64,000 bases of DNA from Verrucomicrobiales bacterium. Lineage in GTDB: Bacteria > Verrucomicrobiota > Verrucomicrobiia > Limisphaerales > UBA11320. Under the pieces are notes generated by a model. It was not told the origin of the DNA. It did not search any database and saw nothing but the letters and a program-made list of their open reading frames with translations. A program made the position numbers and the translations under genes. Below are positions 34,993 through 43,235 of the stretch, piece after piece. Each line of letters opens with the position of its first letter. Position 1 is the first letter of the stretch. Location: NCBI GenBank assembly GCA_016793885.1, contig JAEUHE010000150.1, positions 62,001-126,000 on the forward strand, read 5' to 3'.

Positions 34993-35547
34993 TCAAGGGA
35001 TGCGTCGCAAGGGGCCGCGGTTGGTGTAATAGGGGTAGGGCGGGCGGTCGCGCCAGGCCGGGGGAACGTTCGACCACCAGTTGGGCGGCACATTCGTCAG
35101 AGTGGTGGGGGGAAGGGTGGACCACCATTGTGGAGGCGCGTTGGTCCACCAATGCGGGGGGACATTGGTCCAGAAACGCGGTGGAACGTTCGACCACCAT
35201 CCTGGCGGAACATTGGTTGAGGCAGGATTCAATCCCGCCCACCATCCTGGCGATTGGTTCGTCCACCAGTCTCCCGGCCTCTTGGTCCACCAATCAGGAG
35301 GGAGATTGGTGGAAGGAGGAGGGGGAGGGGGATCAATATTAGGGGGCGGCTCCACCGGAAGCACGGGCCGCTCGGGGATGGGGGGAGTTGTGGGGCGGGC
35401 GGGGGGTGCCGGGATCGCGGGCTCTGCCGGCTTCGCCGGAGTCGCAGGCTTCGCGGGGAGAATGTCGGCTGAAGGGGTTCGCTCCTGAGCATCAGCAATG
35501 CTCCCGACCAGGGTTGCCAATCCCACCCAAAGAATCGCTCGTTTCAT
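34993..35547 (-). CDS. secreted Pro-Pro-x-Trp-Trp repeat protein
   Basis: This is a 184-residue protein. A signal peptide (AILWVGLATLVGSIADA) is followed by a Pro/Ala/Lys-rich linker (PAKPATPAKPAEP) and about eight or nine copies of a short unit close to N-V-P-P-x-W-W-[TS]-N. I know no named family with this repeat. Tandem Trp pairs on a polyproline scaffold suggest binding to a surface polymer such as peptidoglycan or polysaccharide, but this is speculation. An ATG at 35556 is also in frame (three more residues). Confidence 0.75.
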   Translation of the reverse strand: MKRAILWVGLATLVGSIADAQERTPSADILPAKPATPAKPAEPAIPAPPARPTTPPIPERPVLPVEPPPNIDPPPPPPSTNLPPDWWTKRPGDWWTNQSPGWWAGLNPASTNVPPGWWSNVPPRFWTNVPPHWWTNAPPQWWSTLPPTTLTNVPPNWWSNVPPAWRDRPPYPYYTNRGPLRRIP

Positions 35548-35635
35548 GGCTTTCATAATCTGTTCACTCCACCGTTAGGTTTTACTCGTTGCGTCAGCCA
35601 TGACCTGCGCGATCGATCGGCTGCGGTAGTCATCT

Positions 35636-35651
35636 AGCTATGAACGTGCCA
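35636..35651 (-). promoter_or_regulatory. sigma-54 promoter of the Pro-Trp repeat gene
   Basis: The minus strand reads TGGCACGTTCATAGCT, a near-consensus element. The predicted leader is about 75 bases. Confidence 0.7.
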
Positions 35652-35723
35652 ACCCAGCTCGATCCTCGCTCGCTCCTGTGAGGCTTGGCAGCTGAAAGGC
35701 GGGAAATTGTTGAACGGCGGCTG

Positions 35724-35736
35724 ATGCAGGTAGGCA
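35724..35736. promoter_or_regulatory. weak TGCA-palindrome enhancer-like site
   Basis: ATGCAGGTAGGCA matches one arm well and the other partly. It is 79 bp upstream of the promoter at 35651, the usual distance in this window. Confidence 0.35.
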
Positions 35737-35776
35737 GGGATGGATCCCACCGGAGCGGGAGGTGTCCGCCGCGCGG

Positions 35777-36598
35777 TCATCCTTTGAGGAGAGATTGTGC
35801 ACCATCCACATAAATCTCCGTGCCCGTCACATGGTTGGAATAGTCGGACGCGAGGAACCACGCGATCTCGGCCACCTGATCCGCCTGCGCCGCTGCCCCG
35901 TCGCCTAAAGGAACTTCACCCTCCGGAAATTGCACCGGCCGACGCCTGATGAAATCCAGGTTTCGGGCCGTGAGCGATTCGTCGATGTGCGTGGCCACTG
36001 ATCCTGGGCAGATTGCATTGATACGTATTCGATCCCTCGCATATTCTAACGCGCTCATTTTCATCAGGGCGATCTGAGCGGCTTTGGAACAGGCATAGGC
36101 GGTGGCGCCGAGCGTGCTGAAGACGCGATTTCCGTTGATAGAGGAGACGACAATGATGCTGCCCCCGCCGCCCTGGCGCAGCCAAGGCACGGAGTGCTTC
36201 AGAGTGAGAAAGGTGCTGCGCAGGTTTACCGCGAGCGTCAGATCCCATTCCGCAGCGGTGATATCCACCAACGGAGCCCAAATCCCGTTAATCCCGGCGT
36301 TGGCAACGACCACATCGATTCTTCCCCAGAGAGCTCCAATTTCTTGAAAGGCCTTCCGAACATCCTCCTCCACGGATACATCGACCTGCTTGGTGTGAAA
36401 CACCACCTCCTGCTGGGACAATGAAATCGCGACCTGTTGGAGTCGATCTAATCGGAGGTCCAACAACGCCACCTTCGCGCCGGACAAACCCAGCAGCTCC
36501 GCCGTCGCCGCCCCAATCCCCGATCCTGCCCCCGTCACCACGGCGACACGACCTTTCAGATTGTCCGACACCAGCTCGTCTGTGTCCGACTCCGTCAT
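35777..36598 (-). CDS. short-chain dehydrogenase/reductase (SDR)
   Basis: This 273-residue classical SDR has the cofactor motif TGAGSGIG (21-28), NAGI, catalytic Ser in VVSSINGN and the YACSK pair (Tyr-x-x-x-Lys), then CPGSVATHI. Asp in LLDLRLD suggests NAD(H) preference. Substrate is unknown. It starts two bases after the amylase stop, so the two are translated together. Confidence 0.92.
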   Translation of the reverse strand: MTESDTDELVSDNLKGRVAVVTGAGSGIGAATAELLGLSGAKVALLDLRLDRLQQVAISLSQQEVVFHTKQVDVSVEEDVRKAFQEIGALWGRIDVVVANAGINGIWAPLVDITAAEWDLTLAVNLRSTFLTLKHSVPWLRQGGGGSIIVVSSINGNRVFSTLGATAYACSKAAQIALMKMSALEYARDRIRINAICPGSVATHIDESLTARNLDFIRRRPVQFPEGEVPLGDGAAAQADQVAEIAWFLASDYSNHVTGTEIYVDGAQSLLKG

Positions 36599-36600
36599 AA

Positions 36601-38523
36601 TTATTCCTCCCAGATGTCACGCCAACGGCTGACACCCTGGATGGGGATGGCTCGACGTCGCGTCGTGCGGTTCTCACGATGCGGGGCGGCGTCAGTAACC
36701 GCGGAGAGAATTACAAATTTATAGGCCATGGGTTTCCCACACGTCTGGGAAAAGCAAATCTCTCCGAACCAGGTGTTACGGTTGATGCACTCCAGAGGCA
36801 CCGCCTCCCGGATGTCCCAGTCTCCGAGCTCCGGGCAATCCCCGATGATGGCGACTGTCTCGCCGGGTGACGTGGGTGCGCCGTTCACCTGAACCCGGAT
36901 CAACACCGGCGCGGTGAGCGGCGGACCCACCCTACTAAACACGCGCGCTGATCGAGGAGGAACGGCCAGGGGGCTGGCAGTGCCGTTGACAACCGTCATC
37001 TGCTCCCCGCTCAGCAGGCACGTGTATGCACCATCCTCCATCGCCACATCGCCCAGTGAACAGATTCGTTCGGGGCCCTTATTGAGAAAGACCAGCAGGC
37101 GGTCGGAGCGATAACGTCTCAGAAACACATAGAAATCCGCCTCCACCACCAGCGGCCAGTGACCACCCCATTGCACCGCTTGATTTCGCCTCCGCTCCGA
37201 GGACAAAACCCTCAGCAGCTGCGCCAGCTCCGTTTCGATGCTCCAACTCACCATCATGGGACGGTTGTAAGGCTCCTCCCCGCCATTGGTGTCGTCGTGC
37301 AAATACTGTTCGGAACCGTAGTAGACGCAGGGTATTCCTCGCGCGGTGAGGATCAGCACTGTCGCCAGGCGTAACCACGCCTCGTCGGCGTTCAGCGACT
37401 GCAGCCGGGGAATGTCATGATTCTCAAAAAACGTGACCAGTTCGGTGGACGAACGATAGTGATCATCCTTGTCGAGAATGTTTTGAACCTCCTGAAAACC
37501 GCTGGTGCCAGGTCGTGTAAAACAGTCTCGGATGGCGTGACACAGCCCAAAGTCCAAGATGCTCATTCCCGCATCATTGGCGAAAGCGACGGATCGGGCG
37601 TTGTCGGGATGGCTGTGGATCCACTCGCCAAAAATAAACACCCCGGGTTTGTGCATCTGGATGTCCGAGTTGAATTCCTGCCAGAACCACAACGGCATGT
37701 GCTTCACGGTGTCGATGCGAAGGGCGTCGACCCCTTTGTCGAGCCATAGCTTGATCGCCTCCTTGATGTGGCGACGGTAGTAGATGTTGTTTTCGTTGAA
37801 GGTGGCCAGTCCCTTCAACTCGCAATTCTGCACCTGCCAGTCGTCTTCCCAATCGGTCACGGGCCCGTAATGATGATACCAGTGTTCCGTATCGTTTGAG
37901 AAGTCGGCCACGAGTCGCCCGTCATCGTAGAGACGGCCCTTGCCCTCGTCCGTCTGGGGGGAGCTGTGGTTGCACACAATGTCGAGAATCAGCTTCATGC
38001 CGCGCTTGTGCAGCTCGCTGATCAAGCGGTCGAAAACCGTGTCCTGACGGGCGAAGAGTCTGGTCTCGCTGACGTCGTTCACCCACCGGGAGTTGATGCG
38101 CTTAAAATCGCGCGCCCAATAACCATGCAGCGGGCATTCGTCCCCGCTGGCCGACTCGACCTGCTCGAAGAGCGGAGTCAGCCAGAGTGCCGTGACACCG
38201 AGCGATTGGAGGTAGTCCAATTTGTCGAGAATGCCTTGGAGGTCTCCTCCCCAGTACTTCGTCCAGCTTTGATGAGACGGGTCGTTCAGATCCGCTCTCG
38301 CCCCTGCATTTTGGGGAAGGGCGTCATGGAATCGATCGACGACAATGAAGTAAATGGTCTCGCCTCTGAACTCGATGTCGACCGCCGGCGGAGCTTCATC
38401 GAGGCGCTGCGGGGAGTTATTTCCCCAGGTGGAGAAGCTCCGTTTGCGCTCGACGGCACTCTGCCAAACCAATCCGGTTTCCTCCTCTTGGGACGGCGTG
38501 GGATCCGCATGATTTTCGCTCAT
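36601..38523 (-). CDS. GH13 alpha-amylase/CGTase-like enzyme with C-terminal CBM20
   Basis: This 640-residue enzyme has no evident signal peptide and may be cytoplasmic. The (beta/alpha)8 barrel begins at IYFIVVDRFHD. Catalytic residues are visible: nucleophile Asp about 271 (ALRIDTVKH), acid/base Glu about 300 (IFGEWIH), stabiliser Asp about 370 (FFENHD); DIVCNHSS is also present. The C-terminal 100 residues form a starch-binding CBM20 (IIGDCPELGDWDIREAVPL). It probably degrades or remodels glycogen or maltodextrin. The start is uncertain: ATG 38523 lies only about six bases after the predicted sigma-54 start site, and ATG 38544 lies before it. Confidence 0.9.
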   Translation of the reverse strand: MSENHADPTPSQEEETGLVWQSAVERKRSFSTWGNNSPQRLDEAPPAVDIEFRGETIYFIVVDRFHDALPQNAGARADLNDPSHQSWTKYWGGDLQGILDKLDYLQSLGVTALWLTPLFEQVESASGDECPLHGYWARDFKRINSRWVNDVSETRLFARQDTVFDRLISELHKRGMKLILDIVCNHSSPQTDEGKGRLYDDGRLVADFSNDTEHWYHHYGPVTDWEDDWQVQNCELKGLATFNENNIYYRRHIKEAIKLWLDKGVDALRIDTVKHMPLWFWQEFNSDIQMHKPGVFIFGEWIHSHPDNARSVAFANDAGMSILDFGLCHAIRDCFTRPGTSGFQEVQNILDKDDHYRSSTELVTFFENHDIPRLQSLNADEAWLRLATVLILTARGIPCVYYGSEQYLHDDTNGGEEPYNRPMMVSWSIETELAQLLRVLSSERRRNQAVQWGGHWPLVVEADFYVFLRRYRSDRLLVFLNKGPERICSLGDVAMEDGAYTCLLSGEQMTVVNGTASPLAVPPRSARVFSRVGPPLTAPVLIRVQVNGAPTSPGETVAIIGDCPELGDWDIREAVPLECINRNTWFGEICFSQTCGKPMAYKFVILSAVTDAAPHRENRTTRRRAIPIQGVSRWRDIWEE

Positions 38524-38539
38524 TTGTGGCGTCCCCTTT

Positions 38540-38555
38540 AGCAAAGGGCATGCCA
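38540..38555 (-). promoter_or_regulatory. sigma-54 promoter of the amylase/SDR operon
   Basis: The minus strand reads TGGCATGCCCTTTGCT, with both halves near consensus. The transcript start would be about 38529, very close to the start codon. Confidence 0.66.
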
Positions 38556-38641
38556 GGGCGAACGGTAGTGGCCAGGCCTGGATGGGGCTAGATGCTGGCG
38601 ATGGGCGCTACGCCGTGAAATGCTTTTCAAACCGTCGCGGC

Positions 38642-38684
38642 ATGCATTCTGCCACCCCGCGGTCGCGCATCTTGCAATTGCCGT
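38642..38684. promoter_or_regulatory. paired TGCA-palindrome enhancer-like sites
   Basis: ATGCATTCTGCCA (38642) and TTGCAATTGCCGT (38672) have centres 30 bp apart and lie about 90-130 bp upstream of the promoter at 38555. They abut the 3' end of the FAD/Rieske gene. Confidence 0.5.
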
Positions 38685-38690
38685 GGGCGC

Positions 38691-40205
38691 TTAGCCCTTA
38701 AGCCGCTCGAGCGGTTTTTCTGCTGGGCCCGAGATCACGTCGCCGGTCGGGGAAAAGCGTGACCCGTGACAAGGACAGTCCCAAGTGCGTTCGGCCTCAT
38801 TCCAGGCGACCAGGCATTTGAGGTGCGGACAAACTGGCGAGCAAAGCGTCAGCGCCCCGGATGGATCGCGGTAGGCTGCCACCCTCGCTTTGCCCACGTT
38901 CACAATCATTCCCCTCCCGGGTTCCACTTGCTGCAATGAACCACACTTCGTGCCGGCCACCCAGTCTCGCATCAGGTAATAGGGATAATCGGCGTTTTCC
39001 CTCAGATAGTGCCAGAGACCCTCTCCGGACGCCTTGCGACTTGGAGCGAACAGATCCTTCCATGGATTGGTGTAGCCGTGAAAGGCGTCGACCGCCATCA
39101 TCGCTGCCAAGGTGCCGAAGGTCATTCCGTTGCCGCCGAAGCCGGTCGCAATGAATTGCCGCGGAGCGGATTCACCGATGTACGGCAGACCGTCCGGCGT
39201 TTCGATGACCTGTCCGGACCATCGATGATCCACTTTCGCCGAAGGCAACCAGTGTTGCAGTAACTCGTTCAGCTCGTGGTAAACGGTCTCGGTGTGCTCG
39301 AGCTGTCCGGTCTTGTGGTCTCCCCCTCCGAGAATAGCGTAGTCGAAATCTCCCTTCCGATCGATCCGCAAATAGTGATAGGGAGTCTCGGTATCCCAGA
39401 AGCAAGCCTCGCATGCTGTGCCCGCCGGCAGGCGCGCTCCCACGGCATAGGAGTTGTAAAGAAACAGCTTACTCTGAAACAGGGTGGAGGAAAGAAGGTT
39501 CGTTTGCCCGGTTAGGGGCGTGTGGGTGGCGATGACAATATATTGGCAACGAATTCGATGGCCCGCGGCTACCACCGCCATCGGGTCGGAACAGATCTCG
39601 GTAACCTCGCTGTGTTCCGCCACCAGGCTACCTTCGCCCGGGATGGTCTCCACCAAGCCGGTCAGGTACTTTACGGGATGGAACTTGGCTTGATCAACAA
39701 ACTTGACGCCAGGACGCCCGAAGATCGGTGTCTGTTCCATCATCTCCGCGGAGAAGCCGAGGTCGCGGGCCACTTGCGATTCTTCCAAAAGATCAGCCCG
39801 CTCGGCTTCTGGGTCGGATGCCGACGAAGCCACCAAGTAAGCGGGAACGGTTTTGAATTCGCACGAGATCGTCCCGCTGCGGATGATTCGTTCGATCAGA
39901 CCTATGGCGGCCTGTCCTCCCTGCCAGACGGCGGCCGCCCGATCTACACCCCACCGCGAAACCAATTCCTTTAAACGCACATCGGTGACCATCGAGAGAT
40001 GGGCGGTTGTGCGAGAGGAATCGCATCCGCCCATGGTAGCCCGGTCCACGAGACATACCTTGTAGCCCTCTCGCTTGAACAGGTAGGCGGCGGTGGCCCC
40101 CGTGATGCCCCCGCCAATAACCACGACGTCGACCGTGAGGTCCTGGTCGATGCTAGGATAAGACGCCGGACGTACCGACTGGAGCCAGTAAGGATGGTCC
40201 TGCAT
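38691..40205 (-). CDS. FAD-dependent oxidoreductase with C-terminal Rieske domain
   Basis: This is a 504-residue protein. An N-terminal DAO-type FAD fold ([21 protein letters not shown]) is followed by the substrate domain and, after residue 410, a Rieske [2Fe-2S] domain with both ligand pairs visible: CPHLKC and CPCHGS. This architecture is known from a family of bacterial proteins annotated as FAD-dependent oxidoreductase with Rieske domain; the substrate (an amine or amino acid by analogy) is unknown. There is no signal peptide. It is transcribed from a sigma-54-like promoter divergent to DUF4142. Confidence 0.92.
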   Translation of the reverse strand: MQDHPYWLQSVRPASYPSIDQDLTVDVVVIGGGITGATAAYLFKREGYKVCLVDRATMGGCDSSRTTAHLSMVTDVRLKELVSRWGVDRAAAVWQGGQAAIGLIERIIRSGTISCEFKTVPAYLVASSASDPEAERADLLEESQVARDLGFSAEMMEQTPIFGRPGVKFVDQAKFHPVKYLTGLVETIPGEGSLVAEHSEVTEICSDPMAVVAAGHRIRCQYIVIATHTPLTGQTNLLSSTLFQSKLFLYNSYAVGARLPAGTACEACFWDTETPYHYLRIDRKGDFDYAILGGGDHKTGQLEHTETVYHELNELLQHWLPSAKVDHRWSGQVIETPDGLPYIGESAPRQFIATGFGGNGMTFGTLAAMMAVDAFHGYTNPWKDLFAPSRKASGEGLWHYLRENADYPYYLMRDWVAGTKCGSLQQVEPGRGMIVNVGKARVAAYRDPSGALTLCSPVCPHLKCLVAWNEAERTWDCPCHGSRFSPTGDVISGPAEKPLERLKG

Positions 40206-40301
40206 GGGATGGCTCCTGGTTAGGAACTGGATTTGTCTCCGCGTGGCATAACGTTGGATCTGATTGATGAATGCTTATTCGTCGTCAGTCGTTCCATCCT
40301 T

Positions 40302-40317
40302 AGCCTTTAGCATGCCA
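40302..40317 (-). promoter_or_regulatory. sigma-54 promoter of the FAD/Rieske gene
   Basis: The minus strand reads TGGCATGCTAAAGGCT with GG-N10-GC spacing. The predicted leader is about 85 bases. Confidence 0.62.
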
Positions 40318-40358
40318 GATGCCTTGACGGGTGAAGTTGGCTTTCAGCGTTGGACATC

Positions 40359-40402
40359 CCGCATATTGCGTCGTCATTCAGCGCACTGGTGGCGTTTTGA
40401 AT
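40359..40402. promoter_or_regulatory. paired TGCA-palindrome enhancer-like sites, divergent region
   Basis: CCGCATATTGCGT (40359) and TGGCGTTTTGAAT (40390) have centres 31 bp apart. They sit between the minus-strand promoter at 40317 and the plus-strand promoter at 40456. The second site is degenerate. Confidence 0.48.
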
Positions 40403-40455
40403 GATATTCGAAGCCGATCATGCATCGATTCGTTCTCACTAAGAGAGTTCCGTCC

Positions 40456-40471
40456 TGGCACGCATCCGGCT
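40456..40471 (+). promoter_or_regulatory. sigma-54 promoter of the DUF4142 gene
   Basis: TGGCACGCATCCGGCT has a perfect -24 half. The predicted leader is about 40 bases and A/C-rich. Confidence 0.65.
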
Positions 40472-40522
40472 CTGTGCTGCCAGAGACAAACACGACTTCA
40501 ACAATATATACCTCATCAAATT

Positions 40523-41428
40523 ATGAACCGACCCATTCGTCATTTAGTATTAACAGGCACGTTGTCCACCCTCGCGTGCAGTTTACTCGTCACCGCGGCG
40601 GAGCCGGACAAGGCCAAGGCAGATCGTCGCGATTCAGATCGCGGAGCTTATCAAGACAAGAATAACTCCGGGGCCTCCCGTCCGGATTCCAAGGACAAGG
40701 ACATGGATGCAAGTCCGGAGGGCTTTGTCCGTGCCGCCCTGCTGGGTGGCATGAAAGAAGTTCGCATGAGCGAAATCGCCATGGAGCGTTCAGAAAGCAC
40801 CGAGGTGAAGACCTTCGCGCAACGAATGATCCAGGACCATACCAAGGTCAACAATCAGCTCATGCAGCTCGCTCAACGCCGGGCGTGGACGATGCCTCCC
40901 ACCAATACCTTCCAATCACCCTATGCTTCCGTCGGTGCCAGCGTCGCACCCGGCCGCGACCGGAATGCCCGAACGGAGGATGGGTCCTTGAAGGAGCGGA
41001 ACCGCACCGATGTGGCGGATGCACCGACGACCGACCGGGAGCGTCGCGACTACAACGCGGATCGCCAGATTCGTGGTAAGGACGTAGCGGATAAACAGGC
41101 GCCTGAGGCCCGCTGGGACCGCCTGCAGATGCAAGGTCGGACTTCTCTCGAGGCACTCAAGAACACCCCGACCGCCGAGTTCGATAAGGCTTATGCCCGC
41201 GAGGTCCTGCGTGGCCATTACGCCTCCGTTCAAAAGTATGAACACGCCGCTAAGAACGGTTCTGATGAGGAGGTCCGCACTTTTGCCAAGAATACTCTGC
41301 CGGCCCTGCAGGATCATCATCGTCAGGCCAAACAACTCGCTCAGTCGTTGGGCGTAAGTGTGGAACATCGTGAAGACAAGAAGAGCCCCACCTCTTCCAG
41401 TGATTTCGACAAGCCAAAGTCGGAGTAG
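40523..41428 (+). CDS. DUF4142 periplasmic protein with charged insertion
   Basis: This is a 301-residue protein with a signal peptide (LVLTGTLSTLACSLLVTAAEP). The DUF4142 ferritin-like helices appear in two parts: FVRAALLGGMKEVRMSEIAMERSESTEVKTFAQRMIQDHTKVNNQL near 70-120, and the second half from about 210 (EFDKAYAREVLRGHYASVQKYEHAAKNGSDEEVRTFAKNTLPALQDHH). Between them is a 90-residue Arg/Asp-rich insert that most family members lack. The family is periplasmic and stress-associated, with uncertain function. A strong terminator follows. Confidence 0.9.
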   Translation: MNRPIRHLVLTGTLSTLACSLLVTAAEPDKAKADRRDSDRGAYQDKNNSGASRPDSKDKDMDASPEGFVRAALLGGMKEVRMSEIAMERSESTEVKTFAQRMIQDHTKVNNQLMQLAQRRAWTMPPTNTFQSPYASVGASVAPGRDRNARTEDGSLKERNRTDVADAPTTDRERRDYNADRQIRGKDVADKQAPEARWDRLQMQGRTSLEALKNTPTAEFDKAYAREVLRGHYASVQKYEHAAKNGSDEEVRTFAKNTLPALQDHHRQAKQLAQSLGVSVEHREDKKSPTSSSDFDKPKSE

Positions 41429-41456
41429 ACGACGGCTTGGTTAGTCGCAGAATGCT

Positions 41457-41494
41457 CGTCGCTCGAGAATGGCTCGAGCGACGGGCTTTTCTTT
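41457..41494 (+). terminator. rho-independent terminator after DUF4142
   Basis: An 11-bp perfect stem (CGTCGCTCGAG / CTCGAGCGACG) has a 5-base loop and is followed by GGCTTTTCTTTG. Confidence 0.85.
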
Positions 41495-41700
41495 GTACCT
41501 GCCTCCCTCCCGCGCAGCTGATTGACTACGTTGTGGTCCCCAGCCGATCTAAAAAGGGCGAGGGAACAGCGTCTGGAAAGGGGGAGAGTTTGCCGGTTAG
41601 AGAAGCGACGCCCGGGAGGACGTCCGAGTTTCTCACCTCCTATGGCCGAAGGTAATCGCTCGCCGCGCCTCCCGAGCATCTTGAAGTGCGGAACCTTCGC

Positions 41701-41868
41701 ATGAACCACACCGGCTCCACACTCAATGGGCCTTCCTTAGCAATTTTTGGGCCTGTCATCTTCTCGGTCCTCTCTGCTTTTCTACTCCTGCTGGCAAGGT
41801 CCATGGATTTCGCGGACCTTACGGATTGGGACCTAGCTTGCTCACCGAATCCCTGGCAGCGATGTTAA
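41701..41868 (+). CDS. possible small membrane protein
   Basis: This 55-residue frame begins at ATG 41701 and has one hydrophobic helix (AIFGPVIFSVLSAFLLLLARSM). No family or clear promoter is recognised. The rest of 41495-41968 shows nothing else I can support. Confidence 0.3.
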   Translation: MNHTGSTLNGPSLAIFGPVIFSVLSAFLLLLARSMDFADLTDWDLACSPNPWQRC

Positions 41869-41968
41869 GCAGGGAGTATTGAGGTAAAGTCTCCCTCCAG
41901 TTTTTGGTGGGGAGGAGTGGCCTCCGGAATTTGTCAGCGCTTTGGCGACGTTCAGGTTGCCTTGGGTG

Positions 41969-42012
41969 TTGCAAAATGCAGGTTTGATGACTGCGAGGAG
42001 TGCAATTCGCAG
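41969..42012. promoter_or_regulatory. paired TGCA-palindrome enhancer-like sites
   Basis: TTGCAAAATGCAG (41969) and GTGCAATTCGCAG (42000) are both strong matches, with centres exactly 31 bp apart. They lie 90-130 bp upstream of the promoter at 42102. Confidence 0.65.
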
Positions 42013-42101
42013 GGCTCCGGCCTCAAAATGGGCAATTGCTTATCAGCGGAACCCATTCTCCAGCTTCTCCATAGACACGACCCACCCCGATTCAGGCGGG
42101 C

Positions 42102-42117
42102 TGGCAACCGGCCTGCT
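42102..42117 (+). promoter_or_regulatory. sigma-54 promoter of the 42149 gene
   Basis: TGGCAACCGGCCTGCT has the GG-N10-GC spacing. The predicted transcript start is about 42128. Confidence 0.63.
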
Positions 42118-42148
42118 GAAGGGACGAGTGAGTGGCCCTCGTTTGCCC

Positions 42149-42499
42149 ATGTCCGATCTAGACTCCAAGCCAGCCATCCTGCTTCCGTCGAACCGGTCCG
42201 GATCGTCGGCGGAAGGCGGTGCGGCGGGAAAGGCCGAAGAGGGAAATCAGCGCGATCCTCTATCAAGCGTCGGTGCACCCTTGCCCCGAGGGGGCCGTGT
42301 GAAGTCCGCCGCGGCGCAACGGTGGCATCGACGCCGAATTCTCCAAAAGTACTTTCAGAGAGCTTGTGTGGTGGTGTCCGTGCTGACGGTGGGAGTCACT
42401 TTGGTTTTGTTATTTGCTTCTCGTTCACGCGTGGGGTCCTCGCGGGTTGTTCCTCAGGTCATTGATCCTCAATCACTTCTGCAAGACATCAGGCCGTAG
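42149..42499 (+). CDS. single-pass membrane protein, hypothetical
   Basis: This is a 116-residue protein. A polar Ser/Gly/Glu-rich N-terminal half is followed by a basic stretch (RWHRRRILQKYFQR) and one membrane helix (ACVVVSVLTVGVTLVLLFA), with a 25-residue outer tail. I recognise no family. An in-frame GTG at 42128 coincides with the predicted transcript start and would add seven residues. The promoter and enhancer pair upstream make a real gene likely. Confidence 0.6.
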   Translation: MSDLDSKPAILLPSNRSGSSAEGGAAGKAEEGNQRDPLSSVGAPLPRGGRVKSAAAQRWHRRRILQKYFQRACVVVSVLTVGVTLVLLFASRSRVGSSRVVPQVIDPQSLLQDIRP

Positions 42500-42776
42500 T
42501 CTGTTCGGGGATGGGCTGTAGTCGCGGAGAACGCGAGCGATTGGAGGAGTCCGCGGCGGTTCCTTCAGCTACTCCCCATGCACTTCCAATCTGCCTGCCG
42601 TATCCCCGCCCGGTCGGGATGAGGCAATGGATCCCGCTACCGACCGTCCTCCGCCCGCCATCGATCCACCTCAGATCCGTCGTGGAGTTGGCCTCAATTT
42701 TTTATTTGAGATGGATGAAGGTCGACTACTAAGGTCCTCATCGCCAAGTGCGGACGCCGAATTCCAAACCGACCTT

Positions 42777-43223
42777 ATGAATGAGCAGCAGATGATTCTC
42801 TTGGTCGACGACAGCGACAACGATTTGTCGTTGATGCGGAGCGCGTGCCGAGCCGCGAACTTCCAGGCTGCGTTACAAATGGTCAACAACGGCGACGAGG
42901 CCATCTCCTATCTGCGTGGGGAAGGGGAATACAGCGACCGAATCCGTTTTCCGCTGCCCACGGTAATGCTCTTGGATTTAAAAATGCCGATGAAGGACGG
43001 TTTTGAAGTGTTGCGCTGGGTTCGTGAGCAGCCGGTCCTTAAAAGACTATGTATCATCATCCTGACCGCATCTGCTCGTCCGGAGGATGTAACTCAAGCC
43101 TTCGACTTAGGGGCGAATTCCTATCTCGTCAAACCCGCTGCCATGTCCTCCCTGATCGCCATGGTGTGCTGCCTTCGTGACTGGCTGGAATACAACCGAT
43201 TCCCCCGGATCCAGCAGCAGTAG
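42777..43223 (+). CDS. Rcp1-type single-domain response regulator
   Basis: This is a 148-residue receiver with Asp67 in VMLLDLKMPMKDG and the GEYSDRIRFPLP insert. It aligns closely with the receiver at 15831-16298, and both have the acceptor Asp at 67. No kinase is adjacent. ATG 42777 is chosen by that alignment; ATG 42711 is in frame upstream. The gap 42500-42776 has a small GC-rich hairpin but no promoter I can support. Confidence 0.86.
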   Translation: MNEQQMILLVDDSDNDLSLMRSACRAANFQAALQMVNNGDEAISYLRGEGEYSDRIRFPLPTVMLLDLKMPMKDGFEVLRWVREQPVLKRLCIIILTASARPEDVTQAFDLGANSYLVKPAAMSSLIAMVCCLRDWLEYNRFPRIQQQ

Positions 43224-43235
43224 CGGCGACCGCTC

